Source: Candidatus Dormiibacterota bacterium (GTDB taxonomy: Bacteria > Chloroflexota > Dormibacteria > Dormibacterales > Dormibacteraceae). From it: 64,000 nucleotides of DNA. How positions within the stretch are numbered: the stretch's first letter is position 1; each line of letters starts with the position of its first letter. The stretch covers positions 62,001 through 126,000 of the forward strand of contig PNAG01000016.1 in assembly GCA_003169845.1 (NCBI GenBank), written 5' to 3'. Below are positions 10,339 to 21,676 of this stretch, piece by piece. The position numbers were made by a program, and so were the translations under genes. Below the pieces are notes generated by a model, which worked only from the letters and a program-made list of their open reading frames with translations, did not search any database and was not told the DNA's origin.

Positions 10339-11448
10339 CTATCGGGAATCCGAGGTGCCAAGGAGGCGGCGCATGAACGGCGCGGGGACGCGCCAGCCCG
10401 CGTGCTGAAGCAGGTCCGCGACCACGGTCGAAACCAGGGCGGCGGTGGCCACCACCACCACCGCGAGCACGCGGCCGTGGCCGAAGAGCGTGAGCCCAAG
10501 CGCTCCCAGCAGGGCGCTGGCGGCGTAGAAGACGTAGCAGGTCTGGCGCGGGTCGAGCCCAAAGGACTGGAGGCGGTGGTGCAGGTGGAGCAGATCGCCG
10601 GTCGCCACAGACGCCTTCTGCCGCCGCCGCCTCAGGATCGACCACGCGGTGTCGGCGATCGGCACGGCCAGGGCGATCACCGGGACGGCCAGGGCGAAGG
10701 CGACTGCGACTTTGGCCACGCCGAGGATCGAGATCATGCCCAGGGCGATGCCCAGGAAATGTGCCCCGGAATCACCCATGAAGATCCTGGCGGGATGGAA
10801 GTTGAAGAGCAGGAAACCTGCACACGTTCCGGCCAGCGCCCCGCTGAGCTTCACCACCTCGATGTCCTGCAGCTCGCCGGCGGCCAGCATCAGGATCAGG
10901 GCGACGATCAAGATCACGCCCGCGGCCAGGCCGTCCACGCCGTCGAGGAAGTTGACCGTGTTCTGCATGCCAAGCAGCCAGAACATGGAGACGGGCGTGA
11001 TCAGAAGCTCAAGCTCGACTATGTGATGGCCGGGAAGGCTGACCGCCTTGATCTCGATGCCGTACACGACCACCGCAAGGAGAGATAGGAAGACCTGGAC
11101 GCCGAGCTTCACCCAGGGGCTCATCGAGCGCCGGTCGTCGAGGATCAAGAGCCCGGCCGCGAGGCCGGAGACCACCAGCACGCCCGGCATGTACTGGTAG
11201 TTGGGCAGGAAGATCAGCACCGCGACCGCGAATCCCACGTACATCGCCAGGCCGCCCAGCAGTGGCGTCGGGTTGGCGTGTGCGTGGCGCCCGCCGGGTT
11301 GCGCGATCAGCCCGGTCCGGCGCGACAGGACGATCGCGACGGGCACGACCAACGCGCAGACGGCGAACGCGACCAGCATCGGCCACAGGCCCGGGAGCAG
11401 GTGATCGCGCAGGCTGATGAGTGCGCCGCCTCCGAAGAAGTCAGTCAA
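10339..11448 (-). CDS. MraY/WecA-family glycosyl-1-phosphate transferase
   Basis: A polytopic membrane enzyme (about 10-11 helices) that moves a sugar-1-phosphate from a UDP-sugar to a polyprenyl phosphate carrier, starting cell-wall polymer or O-glycan synthesis. Seen: LLILDDRRSMSPWVKL (Mg2+-binding DD region), NTVNFLDGVDGLAAG, FMGDSGAHFLG and the GDLLHLHHRL histidine loop that distinguishes WecA/TagO-like proteins. The start is uncertain. TTG 11446-11448 gives an 8-bp overlap with glyA; an ATG at 11526 lies deep inside glyA; a GGAGG before an ATC codon near 11413 also looks usable. Confidence 0.88.
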   Translation of the reverse strand: MTDFFGGGALISLRDHLLPGLWPMLVAFAVCALVVPVAIVLSRRTGLIAQPGGRHAHANPTPLLGGLAMYVGFAVAVLIFLPNYQYMPGVLVVSGLAAGLLILDDRRSMSPWVKLGVQVFLSLLAVVVYGIEIKAVSLPGHHIVELELLITPVSMFWLLGMQNTVNFLDGVDGLAAGVILIVALILMLAAGELQDIEVVKLSGALAGTCAGFLLFNFHPARIFMGDSGAHFLGIALGMISILGVAKVAVAFALAVPVIALAVPIADTAWSILRRRRQKASVATGDLLHLHHRLQSFGLDPRQTCYVFYAASALLGALGLTLFGHGRVLAVVVVATAALVSTVVADLLQHAGWRVPAPFMRRLLGTSDSR

Positions 11449-12715
11449 ACGAATAAGGGATCGGGAACTTCCGGCAGAGCTCCAGCGCGCGTTCGTGCAC
11501 CGAATCGAGCGTCGCCGGGTCGTCAATGCGCTCGACCAGGTCGGCGATACAGTCGGCGATCACCACCATCTCGGGCTCGCGCATTCCGCGCGTGGTTACC
11601 AAAGGCGTACCGACCCGCACCCCGCTCGGGTTGAACTTGGACGCCTCGTCGTACGGGATCGAGTTGCGATTGAGGGTGATCCCAACGGTTTCCGCGATGT
11701 CCTGCACCTGCTTGCCGGTCCGCTTCTGGGGGCGGAGGTCGATGAGCATGAGGTGGTTGTCCGTCCCGCCGCTCACGAGGCGCAAACCGCGCTCCATCAG
11801 GCGGCCGGCCATGGCCTTTGCGTTGACGACGACCTGCTTCGTGTAAACCTTGAACTCGGGTTTGAGGGCCTCGCCGAAGCAGACCGCCTTGGCCGCGATC
11901 GCGTGCATGAGCGGTCCGCCCTGGATGCCGGGAAAGACCGCCGAGTCGATCGCCTTCTGGCGCTCGGCGCGGCACAGGATGATCGCCCCCCACGCGCCTC
12001 GAAGCGTCTTCTGGGTCGTCGTGGTGGTGATGTCCGCATAGGGAATCGGCGACGGGTACTGGCCGCCGGCGACAAGCCCGGCCACGTGGGCCATGTCGAC
12101 GAAGAAGGTCGCGCCGACCGAGTCGGCGATCTCCCGCATGCGCGCCCAGTCGACGATCCGCGAGTAAGCCGAGAACCCGCCGAGGATCATCTTCGGCCGC
12201 ACGTCCTCGGCCATTTTCGCCATCGCGTCGTAGTCGATCGTTTCGGTCTCGCGGTCGACGCCATACGAATGGATCTCGTAGAACTTCCCGCTGAAGTTCG
12301 CAGGGCTGCCGTGGGTGAGGTGCCCGCCCGCCGACAGGTCCATACCCATCACGCGGTCGCCAGGCTGGCAGACGGCCATGTACACGGCGGCGTTGGCCTG
12401 CGAGCCGGCATGCGGCTGGACGTTCACGTAGTCGGCGCCGAAGAGCTTCTTCGCGCGGTCGATCGCGAGCTGCTCGATCTTGTCGATGACCTCGCCGGTC
12501 CCGCCGTAGTAGCGGCGCCCGGGATAACCCTCTGCGTACTTGTTGGTCAGGAGAGTGCCCAGGGCTTCGAGGATCGCTGGGCTCGTGAGGTTCTCGGAAG
12601 CGATCAGCTCGAGCGTCTCGGACTGGCGCTTGAACTCCCTGCGGATGAGGTTTGCGATCTCGGGGTCCTCACGATCGAGGGCCCGAAAGGTCATGGTCGT
12701 AATTGGAGAAGCCAC
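11441..12715 (-). CDS. glyA: Serine hydroxymethyltransferase with altered PLP-lysine loop
   Basis: A 424-residue cytosolic PLP enzyme interconverting serine and glycine with transfer of the one-carbon unit to tetrahydrofolate. The family core is intact (LIASENLTSP, NKYAEGYPGRRYYGG, HAGSQANAAVY, FVDMAHVAGLVAGG). The loop holding the PLP lysine, usually TTTTHKTLxGPRGG, reads TTTTTQKTLRGAWGA: His to Gln before Lys236, Pro-Arg to Ala-Trp, and the final Gly to Ala. This is a conserved part of the active site, so kinetics or preferred substrate may differ. GTG 12715 is used; ATG 12694 is an alternative. Confidence 0.93.
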   Translation of the reverse strand: MASPITTMTFRALDREDPEIANLIRREFKRQSETLELIASENLTSPAILEALGTLLTNKYAEGYPGRRYYGGTGEVIDKIEQLAIDRAKKLFGADYVNVQPHAGSQANAAVYMAVCQPGDRVMGMDLSAGGHLTHGSPANFSGKFYEIHSYGVDRETETIDYDAMAKMAEDVRPKMILGGFSAYSRIVDWARMREIADSVGATFFVDMAHVAGLVAGGQYPSPIPYADITTTTTQKTLRGAWGAIILCRAERQKAIDSAVFPGIQGGPLMHAIAAKAVCFGEALKPEFKVYTKQVVVNAKAMAGRLMERGLRLVSGGTDNHLMLIDLRPQKRTGKQVQDIAETVGITLNRNSIPYDEASKFNPSGVRVGTPLVTTRGMREPEMVVIADCIADLVERIDDPATLDSVHERALELCRKFPIPYSFD

Positions 12716-12730
12716 GAAAAGATGCTATTC

Positions 12731-12843
12731 CCTCTCCCCTTCGGGGAGCGATCAGCAAGTCCCATCCTCGTCGCCGCTCTGCGCGCAGGCTGGGTGCGAT
12801 CAGTAGGTCCCATCCTTATCGCCGCTTTGCGCGCAGGGCCTTA
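12731..12843. repeat. Two 48-bp tandem units of repeat family C
   Basis: After a CCCTCTCCCC/GGGGAG palindrome, two near-identical units begin at 12748 and 12796 (period 48). Each reads GCGATCAGYARGTCCCATCC, then YRTCGCCGCTYTGCGCGCAG. A reverse-oriented copy lies at 22353-22437. No spacers and only two units, so this is not CRISPR. It occupies the region upstream of glyA and downstream of tsaC. Confidence 0.65.
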
Positions 12844-12863
12844 AGTCACCATCGCCGCCGGTG

Positions 12864-13442
12864 CTAGCCCGAACGTCGAGGCGGCGGCCCGAGCAGCTCC
12901 GGCGTCGTGATGGCGCCCTCGCGCAGCACGTGCGGCTCCGGGCCGGTGAGGTCGAGCACCGTCGAGGCCACGCCGCCCGGCGCCGTGCCGCCGTCCAGCA
13001 CAGCGATCACGCCAGGCAGCTCCGCCTCGCGGGCGGTCATCGCCGCCTCAAGGCCGTGGAGGTTGGCGCTGGTCGTCATCAGCGGACCCGCCGCTCGCAG
13101 CAGCTCGAGCGCAACTTTATGCTTCGGGATTCGCACGCCCAGGGTTCCGCCACCCATGGCATGCAGGATCAGGGTCAGCGGGCCGGGCCACCAGCGCCGC
13201 ATCATCGCCTCGGACCGCGAGTCGACGTGCACGAATCCCTCCAGCTGTGACTCGGCGGCGACCATGAGGATGAGCGGCAGCCCGACCGGCCGGCCTTTGA
13301 TGTGGAAGACGCGGCGCGTCGCCACCTCGTCGTCCGCTGCCGCACCCAGGCCGTAGACCGTGTCGGTTGGAAATGCGATCACGCCCCCCCCGCGGATCAG
13401 CTGCGCGGCGCGGGTGAACCCCGCCCGCGTCGGTTTCAACAC
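12864..13442 (-). CDS. tsaC: Threonylcarbamoyl-AMP synthase (YrdC/Sua5 family)
   Basis: Makes threonylcarbamoyl-AMP from threonine, bicarbonate and ATP for the t6A37 modification of ANN-decoding tRNAs. The YrdC core is clear: GGGVIAFPTDTVYGLGA, FHIKGRPVGLPLILM and GPLMTTSANLHG. The 192-residue length fits a YrdC-only protein without the extra Sua5 domain. I prefer GTG 13440-13442 (preceded by GCGGGGAA) over the 13499 ATG, because residues from the longer frame would come from the palindromic repeat and from overlap with prmC. Confidence 0.9.
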   Translation of the reverse strand: MLKPTRAGFTRAAQLIRGGGVIAFPTDTVYGLGAAADDEVATRRVFHIKGRPVGLPLILMVAAESQLEGFVHVDSRSEAMMRRWWPGPLTLILHAMGGGTLGVRIPKHKVALELLRAAGPLMTTSANLHGLEAAMTAREAELPGVIAVLDGGTAPGGVASTVLDLTGPEPHVLREGAITTPELLGPPPRRSG

Positions 13443-13449
13443 CTGGGTT

Positions 13450-13487
13450 CCCCGCGAACTCACGCCGAAGGCTCTGAGTTCGTGGGG
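13450..13487. repeat. Stem-loop repeat, family A, at the prmC/tsaC junction
   Basis: Thirteen-base arms CCCCGCGAACTCA (13450-13462) and TGAGTTCGTGGGG (13475-13487) with a 12-nt loop. It holds the TGA stop of prmC (13460-13462), so the last PrmC codons (NSEPSA) are repeat-derived. Confidence 0.7.
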
Positions 13488-14316
13488 ATGGAGGACCATG
13501 CTTCGAGAACGCGCTGATGGCCCGCGAGGTCGCAGTGGATCCGGTGGCCGGCGAGCCCTTGGTTCACGGCGTCGACCGCGAGCGCCGCGATCGACGGATC
13601 GAGCTCCGCCAGCACGCGGCCGCCCGGGTTGAGTCGCGCCGGCGCTTCGGCCAGCAGGCGGGTCACCAACGCCGCCCCTTGATCATCCGCAAACAGCGCC
13701 CGGGCCGGCTGGGCGACCACCTCAGGAGCCAGGTCGGATCCGGCAGCGACGTAAGGGAGGTTTGCGCAGACCAGGTCGAAGGAGCCGGTGAACGGCGCCA
13801 TCAGGTCGCCGCACACGAGCTGGATGCGTCCGGCCAGGCCGTGCATCGCGATGTTGCGCGCCGCCACCTCGAGCGCGTCGGGCGCCACATCGGACGCCAC
13901 CACCTCGACATTCGGCGCGTAGTGAGCGATCGCGATGGCGATGCATCCGCTGCCGGTCCCAACGTCTGCTACGCGCAGCGGGCGGTCCGCCTCGCGTGCG
14001 ATTTCTACCGCTCGCTGCACCATCACCTCGGTGTCGGGGTTTGGGATCAGGACTGCCGGCGTGACGGCGAAATCCAGTCCCATGAACTCCTTGTGCCCCA
14101 CGAGGTAGGCGACCGGTTCCCCCTTTGCGCGTCTCGCCACCAGCTCGCGATAGACGCCGAGCTCAGCCTCGGTCAGCGGCCGGTCGAATTTCAAGTAGAG
14201 GTCCAGGCGGCGCAGCCCGAGCGCATGAGCGAGCAAGACCTCGGCGTCGAGACGGGGTGAGTCGGAGGCGCGCTTCTGAAAGTGGTCTGAGGCCAGCTTG
14301 AGGACTTCGAGAACGG

Positions 14317-14320
<4 letters not shown>
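13460..14320 (-). CDS. prmC: Release factor glutamine N5-methyltransferase
   Basis: Methylates the Gln of the GGQ motif in release factors using S-adenosylmethionine; here it is encoded directly after its substrate RF1. The N-terminal helical domain (LDAEVLLAHALGLRRLDLYL) and SAM fold (VADVGTGSGCIAIAIAH) are clear. The catalytic NPPY motif is NLPY (VCANLPYV). 286 residues, the family norm. The GTG start overlaps the prfA stop by 4 bp. The final residues are encoded by the family A stem-loop repeat. Confidence 0.94.
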
Positions 14321-15396
<1,076 letters not shown>

Positions 15397-15480
15397 TTCC
15401 GCTTCTCCGCGTGACCTGTCTCCGCCAGGTCACCCCCGCAGCACGTCGGAAACGACAATCCGACCCATTGGGGGTTGCAG

Positions 15481-15505
15481 ACAAGGGGGGCCAGGCACCC
15501 CTTGT
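15481..15505. terminator. Hairpin just after the DUF1385 gene
   Basis: Arms ACAAGGGG (15481-15488) and CCCCTTGT (15498-15505), 6 nt beyond the DUF1385 stop on the minus strand. A second hairpin, GTGACCT/AGGTCAC, lies at 15411-15433 closer to prfA. Neither is followed by a T-run. The 115-nt gap holds nothing else recognisable. Confidence 0.4.
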
Positions 15506-15511
15506 GCCTTT

Positions 15512-16465
15512 TCAAGCCGCTGCTCCGGCGGTTTCCTCCTCACCCTCGCGAGCGCTGTTGAAGGCGGTGATGGCGACCTCGAGCATGTCATCGGAGGGCT
15601 CGCGGGTCGTGAACTTCTGCGTCCCGAGCACAGGCAGAAGGAGGACCTTGATCACCGGGTTGGTGCGATGCCGCGCCATGAAGCGGATGGCCTCGAAGCC
15701 TGCGCCGGCGATGATCGGGATTGCCAGGACGCGGCTTGCGATGAGCCAGAACCAGTTCGGGTGGAAGATCGCCACCACGCTGAAAACGAGGACGCTCACG
15801 ACCATGACAACGATCAGGAACCCGGTTCCACAGCGCGGGTGAAGCGTGCTCGCTCGCCGCACAGATGGGACGTCGAGCGCCCAGCCGGACTCGAATGCGT
15901 TGATGGTCTTGTGCTCTGCGCCGTGGTACTGGAAGACGCGCCGCACGTCAGGCAGAAGCGCGATCGCGGCGAGATAGCCGAGCACCAGCGCGACCCGGAT
16001 CACGCCTTCGACCAGCACGAACTGGAAGCTGCCGCTGTGATGCACCGTGACGCCGGCGAGCAGAAGCGGGAGGGCGATGAAGATCGTGAGCGCGAAGACA
16101 CCGGCGACCGCGACGGAGCCCGTGATCTCCTTCTTGCCGATGACGATGTCCTTGCCGCCGGCGTTCATGTTGGCCGCCCAGATCAGCGACTTCATGCCCA
16201 GGTGCAGCTGCTCGCCGATCAGCGCCAGGCCGCGCACGAACGGAAGCTTCCAGATCGGATTGACGTAGATGGACGCCTTGAGCTCCCCGCGGTCGACCAC
16301 GATCTCCTTGGTCGTGGGCAGTCGCACCGCGACCGCGTAGTAGCGCTTGCCGCGCATCATCACGCCTTCGATCACGGCCTGGCCGCCATAGAAAAATGGC
16401 TGCTCAGCCTTGGCGGGCGGCTTGGGAGATCCCGCCTCCGGAGCGGTTACCTCCGGGGCGGCCAT
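15512..16465 (-). CDS. DUF1385 family membrane protein (YqhQ-like)
   Basis: A 317-residue protein with the DUF1385 signatures GGQAVIEGVMMRGKRYYAVAVR near the N-terminus and FQYHGAEHKTINAFESG and LHPRCGTGFL later, plus about four to five hydrophobic helices. The conserved His/Glu/Cys pattern looks metal-binding, but no biochemical role is established. The rpmE-DUF1385-prfA-prmC order is common in Firmicutes and Chloroflexota. ATG 16463-16465 directly follows the rpmE stop. N- and C-terminal tails are Ala/Pro/Glu-rich and probably disordered. Confidence 0.92.
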   Translation of the reverse strand: MAAPEVTAPEAGSPKPPAKAEQPFFYGGQAVIEGVMMRGKRYYAVAVRLPTTKEIVVDRGELKASIYVNPIWKLPFVRGLALIGEQLHLGMKSLIWAANMNAGGKDIVIGKKEITGSVAVAGVFALTIFIALPLLLAGVTVHHSGSFQFVLVEGVIRVALVLGYLAAIALLPDVRRVFQYHGAEHKTINAFESGWALDVPSVRRASTLHPRCGTGFLIVVMVVSVLVFSVVAIFHPNWFWLIASRVLAIPIIAGAGFEAIRFMARHRTNPVIKVLLLPVLGTQKFTTREPSDDMLEVAITAFNSAREGEEETAGAAA

Positions 16466-16675
16466 CTAGGACCGGGTCTTAGCAGCCCGCTTGCGGAACC
16501 GCTCGACCTGGCCGCCGGTGTCCACGATCCGCTGCGTGCCCGTGAAGAACGGGTGGCAGACGGAGCAGATCTCGGTCTTGAGCTCCTTGCGCGTCGACCC
16601 GGTCGTGAACGTGTTTCCGCACACGCAGGTGACGACCGCGTCTTCGTAGTAGGTGGGGTGAATCTGTGCTTTCAA
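16466..16675 (-). CDS. rpmE: 50S ribosomal protein L31, zinc-binding type
   Basis: A 69-residue L31. [23 protein letters not shown] and [13 protein letters not shown] carry the two cysteine pairs of the zinc (C+) form; this form serves as a zinc store in many bacteria. The TTG start at 16673-16675 is chosen because GGAG lies about 8 nt upstream and the protein then begins with LKAQIHP as in other L31 proteins. It lies 23 nt downstream of the M50 protease gene. Confidence 0.93.
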   Translation of the reverse strand: MKAQIHPTYYEDAVVTCVCGNTFTTGSTRKELKTEICSVCHPFFTGTQRIVDTGGQVERFRKRAAKTRS

Positions 16676-16698
16676 GGTCTTGACTCCAAAAACGTAGT

Positions 16699-17586
16699 TT
16701 ACCGGGCGAACGTAGTCAGCAAGCTGCTCGCCTGAAGGCTTGCGACTCCTAGATAGATGACCAGCGCGAGCCATGCGGCTCCCATCGCGAACCGCGCCGC
16801 GGGCGGAACGGAGGTGTAATAAGGGTTGCTCGCCTCGCGGAAACGCTTGATCAAAGTCGGAACGCCAAGCACCGCGATGATGATCAGCAGCGGGCTGACG
16901 AAATGTAGAAACAGCGCCGCGACCACGACCATTCCGTACCCGGCGACCTGGAACCACTTGGAGACCGGCGCCAGGATCCACGCGCCGTCGAGCTGCCAGA
17001 CCGGAATCAGGTTGAACAGGTTGATGTAGAACCCGATCAGCGCGGCCAGCAGCAGGACCGGCTGGTGCGTCGAGCCGTAAAGCGCGAAAGCGGCGGTGGC
17101 GCCGATGGTGCCCGCGATCGGACCCGCAATGCCGATCTCGGCCTGCTTCAGGGCGCTCGTGGGGTGCGACCGCTGGAAGATGGCCGCGCCCATGAAAGGG
17201 ATGAAGATCGGAGCCGTGGCCTGCATGCCCTGGCGCCGGATCTCGAATACATGACCCATCTCGTGGACGAAGATCATCGTCACGAGCGCCACGGCAAACC
17301 ACGGCCCGTAGAACAGGGCGTAGCCGCCGAAGCTGATCACAAGAGAGATCAGGGTGCCGGCGGCCGGAATCTTGAAGATCAAGAGCCCGCCGAACTTGAC
17401 GAAAGCCCATACCGCGGCCAAAGCTCCGCCCAGCCAGCCACCGAATCCTCGCCTGGAGCCCTGGTTGGGCGCGGGCGAGTAGTGATACGGCGACTGCGGC
17501 GGGATGTCGGACGTCACCGGATATGCCGGTGGCGGGGGCGGCAGCTCGTTGCCTTGACCGGGAAGGAACGGATCGTTCTGGCTCAT
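16699..17586 (-). CDS. Site-2 protease family (M50) membrane metalloprotease
   Basis: A 295-residue polytopic protein. After a Pro-rich N-terminal tail (to about residue 45), membrane helices carry the zinc motif FVHEMGH and, downstream, [12 protein letters not shown], equivalent to the NPDG metal-ligand motif of intramembrane proteases. Conserved GPIAG is also seen. Substrates are unknown; no regulator with a transmembrane anti-sigma anchor lies beside it. ATG start with TGAGGAA before it. It is probably the head gene of the rpmE-prfA run. Confidence 0.88.
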   Translation of the reverse strand: MSQNDPFLPGQGNELPPPPPAYPVTSDIPPQSPYHYSPAPNQGSRRGFGGWLGGALAAVWAFVKFGGLLIFKIPAAGTLISLVISFGGYALFYGPWFAVALVTMIFVHEMGHVFEIRRQGMQATAPIFIPFMGAAIFQRSHPTSALKQAEIGIAGPIAGTIGATAAFALYGSTHQPVLLLAALIGFYINLFNLIPVWQLDGAWILAPVSKWFQVAGYGMVVVAALFLHFVSPLLIIIAVLGVPTLIKRFREASNPYYTSVPPAARFAMGAAWLALVIYLGVASLQASSLLTTFAR

Positions 17587-17620
17587 TTCCTCACTAGTTG
17601 ATACCCGCCCCCGGTCACAG

Positions 17621-18781
17621 CTAATCCCGATAGGTGATCGACGCGTATTCGAGCTTGGATCCGCTCTTGAGGACCAGGGTCACCGTGCAGCTCGGGTCGA
17701 TGCAGCGCCCCGGCATCAGCTGGCCCGGTGTGTCGCCCGAAGGGTCGGTGAGGGGCAGGCCGTTGACCACCTCCTGGATCGTCACCGGGTCGGTGAAGCC
17801 GGGCGCTCGCACTATCCCGTAGCAAATGGGCTGGCCGGGGGCCAGCTGGACGTTCGCCGGGGGCGTCGTGATCGCGAAGGTGCTGACCACAAGGTCGAGG
17901 CGCCCGTTGTCGCTCTCGGTCACCAGCACGTTCTGCGCGCCGTCGAAGCCGAGACCCTGGGGGTTGCGAAGGCCGGAAGCAAGGTTGGTGCCGGTCGTGA
18001 CGTCGAGCAGGCGGCCCGAGGCGGGCAGGATGACCAGGACGTGGCCGGCGTCGGTGCGTATCGCATCGTCAACTCCCGGGAGGCCGCCGGCCAGCCGCTT
18101 GACCGTCCCCCCCGTCAGCTCGAACACCGCGCTCGCGTTCTCGTCCGCGATCAGGTATCCACCAACCGAGGGGTCGGGCCAGGCGCCGGCCGGCCGCGCG
18201 AAACCACCGACGCGGCTGACCACGTTGCCGGCAACGCCCACCTGCAGGACGGTTCCATGGGGGCTGTCCGGCACGATCAGCCCGTCGCCTTTGAGATTCG
18301 AGCTCAGCCCGTCGAGGTTCTCGCCGCTGGCGACGGCCTGCAGCTGCAGGACGGTTTGCACCCCGGTGCCGGTGAGCGCCACCACCCGGGCGTTGAACTG
18401 ATCGGCGATGTAGGTCGTGCCGTTGACCTGCGCGATGCCCTCCGCCTCCGGCACGACCTGGGGCAGCCGAACCAATCCGGCCGCTCCGCCCACCCTCGCG
18501 ATGTGCCCGTCCGTGTGCTCGCCGACCAGCACGGTGCCGTCGTCGGTGTACAGCAGGTCGTCGGGGCCGTTCAAGCCGGAGGCGAGCAGGAGCACCGGGT
18601 TGGCGGACGAGACGCCCGGGGCGACCGGTCGCGCCACGGGTTGCGCACAGGCGAGAGGGCTCGGGGACGGCGACGGTGTCGAAAGAGGTGTCGGTGAGAG
18701 CACGGGATGCGCCGCGACGGGTGAGGTACTACACCCAACGACGAGTAAGAGTCCAGCGATAACCCAGCTTAAGCCCCTCAC
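17621..18781 (-). CDS. Lipoprotein with NHL/SMP-30-like beta-propeller
   Basis: 386 residues. A signal peptide with lipobox LLLVVGCS (Cys17) predicts a lipid-anchored extracellular protein, followed by a Ser/Pro/Thr linker (to about residue 60). The body shows repeating blade-like segments (GLNGPDDLLYTDDGTVLVGEHTDGHI, GLRNPQGLGFDGAQNVLVTES). The C-terminal part has two Cys (RCIDPSCTV) that may pair. Function is unknown; binding or a lactonase-like role would be a guess. Its GTG start falls inside a dispersed palindromic repeat, so that repeat encodes its first residues. Confidence 0.75.
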   Translation of the reverse strand: MRGLSWVIAGLLLVVGCSTSPVAAHPVLSPTPLSTPSPSPSPLACAQPVARPVAPGVSSANPVLLLASGLNGPDDLLYTDDGTVLVGEHTDGHIARVGGAAGLVRLPQVVPEAEGIAQVNGTTYIADQFNARVVALTGTGVQTVLQLQAVASGENLDGLSSNLKGDGLIVPDSPHGTVLQVGVAGNVVSRVGGFARPAGAWPDPSVGGYLIADENASAVFELTGGTVKRLAGGLPGVDDAIRTDAGHVLVILPASGRLLDVTTGTNLASGLRNPQGLGFDGAQNVLVTESDNGRLDLVVSTFAITTPPANVQLAPGQPICYGIVRAPGFTDPVTIQEVVNGLPLTDPSGDTPGQLMPGRCIDPSCTVTLVLKSGSKLEYASITYRD

Positions 18782-18806
18782 CCTGGGCCCTCTCCCCGAG
18801 GGGGAG
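18764..18806. repeat. Repeat family C segment at the lipoprotein start
   Basis: A 21-nt block at 18764-18784 (CCAGCTTAAGCCCCTCACCC plus T) is identical to 22353-22373 and is followed by a CTCCCC/GGGGAG palindrome. It contains the GTG start codon of the lipoprotein. Confidence 0.6.
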
Positions 18807-18819
18807 ATGGAGCGTGACT

Positions 18820-19788
18820 TCAGTTTGTGGTTCCAACCACATGGTGGCGCGTGGTCAGCCGCCGGATGGTGGCGTGGCGGCTCGACATGAGGAGCGATGA
18901 CGTTTCGGCGTAGCCGCTGCCGAACAGCACTCCGGGCAGAAGCTGGCCGCCCGTCACGCCAGTGATCGCAACCGCCACGTCCGCCGCGGGCACCAGGTCG
19001 GCGACGCCGTAGGTGCGGCCGGCGAGCTCACCGATAAGGGCCCGCTCCTCTTCGTTGCGCGGCCAGAGCCTGGCCTGGAGCTCTCCTCCGAGACAGCGCA
19101 CCGCGCAGGCCGCAATCAGGGTCGCGTGCAGCCCGTCGATCCCGATCGCGGCATCGATCCCGGTGCCGGGCACGGCGGCCATGACCGCTCCTGCGACGTC
19201 GCCCTCCTCGAGCGTCCGGACGCGGGCGCCGGCGGCGTTGACCTCCGCGATGATCTCCTGGTGCCGGGGGCGGTCGAGGATGACCACCGTGAGGTCCTGC
19301 ACGCGGGCGTCACGGGCGAAGGCGATGCGGCGGAGGTTGTCGGTGATCGAATCGTCCAGGTCGATCGCGCCACGAGCTCCAGGGCCGGCGACCATCTTTT
19401 CGACGTACCAGACCGCAGGAAGCTGCGCGAAGCCGCCGGGCTCGACCGCCGCAATGATCGACACCGCATTCGCGGAGCCTCTCGCCACCTGGCTCGCGCC
19501 CTCGACCGGGAACAGTCCGAAGTCGAAGGTGCGTTCGCCTCCCGCCAGCGACGCGCCGGAGGCGAGGTTGGGGTCGTTGCGCGGCCCGAGCACGATCCTG
19601 CCGCCCAGGCCTGAGTCCTCCAGCACGCGCCTCATGGCCTCCCCGGCGATTTCGCTGACACGGTCCGGGTCGCCCTTGCCCAGCTGGCGAGCGCATGCGA
19701 GCGCGGCCGCCTCCGTGGCATGGACGAGCTCGAGCGAGAGCTCGGCGCGCGCCTGGAACGAGGGGATCCCCCTTCTCTGCTGCTCCAC
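18820..19788 (-). CDS. GlpX-like class II fructose-1,6-bisphosphatase homologue, degenerate metal site
   Basis: 322 residues that align end to end with GlpX (HATEAAALACARQLGKGD, WYVEKMVAGPGARGAIDLDDSITDNLRRIAF, DRPRHQEIIAEV, AITGVTGGQLLPGV). The metal and phosphate residues are largely lost. The GEGEIDEAP block reads GPRNDPNLA; the DPIEGT block reads FPVEGA, so Asp is Phe93 with Glu96 kept; and the GIGGAPEG block reads GIDGLHAT, losing the Glu. Asp40 in GKGD is kept. I infer a non-catalytic or repurposed paralogue. GTG start, 9 nt after the pyrG stop. Confidence 0.85.
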   Translation of the reverse strand: MEQQRRGIPSFQARAELSLELVHATEAAALACARQLGKGDPDRVSEIAGEAMRRVLEDSGLGGRIVLGPRNDPNLASGASLAGGERTFDFGLFPVEGASQVARGSANAVSIIAAVEPGGFAQLPAVWYVEKMVAGPGARGAIDLDDSITDNLRRIAFARDARVQDLTVVILDRPRHQEIIAEVNAAGARVRTLEEGDVAGAVMAAVPGTGIDAAIGIDGLHATLIAACAVRCLGGELQARLWPRNEEERALIGELAGRTYGVADLVPAADVAVAITGVTGGQLLPGVLFGSGYAETSSLLMSSRHATIRRLTTRHHVVGTTN

Positions 19789-19797
19789 GATCGGGTC

Positions 19798-21453
<1,656 letters not shown>

Positions 21454-21496
21454 TCAGACCTCCAGGGCGGTTTTAAGGAGTCTACCGGGTTTACGG

Positions 21497-21528
21497 ATGA
21501 GAGGGAACCCAGAATGGTTCCCTCTCAT
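21497..21528. repeat. Stem-loop repeat, family B, copy 2
   Basis: A 13-bp stem (21497-21509 with 21516-21528) and a 6-nt loop in the 223-nt gap between pyrG and the MBL gene. It is related in reverse orientation to 545-576, including flanking GTCGGCTTCGCCGAC-like sequence. The rest of the gap shows nothing recognisable. Confidence 0.6.
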
Positions 21529-21676
21529 CGCCGGGTCGGCTTCGCCGACGCGGCTACTCTCCCTCCGCCCCACCCCGGTTCAAGCGCGCCTCATTAGAGG
21601 GCTCCTTGCACGCTTGGAGTGATGTGAAACAAAGTTGCGACCGGGCCAAGCCCGGCCGCCCTGGCAAAGCTAGCGG

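Noticed and set aside
12748..12843. Possible CRISPR array
   Set aside because: Only two directly abutting 48-bp units without spacers, no cas genes, and a single copy elsewhere in reverse orientation.
11417..12844. Plus-strand open frame of 475 codons over glyA
   Set aside because: Antisense shadow of glyA with no recognisable motif.
16466..17410. One large protein covering rpmE and antisense-like sequence
   Set aside because: Only the last 69 codons match L31 and have their own ribosome-binding site; the upstream part is a frame-shifted reading of the M50 protease gene.
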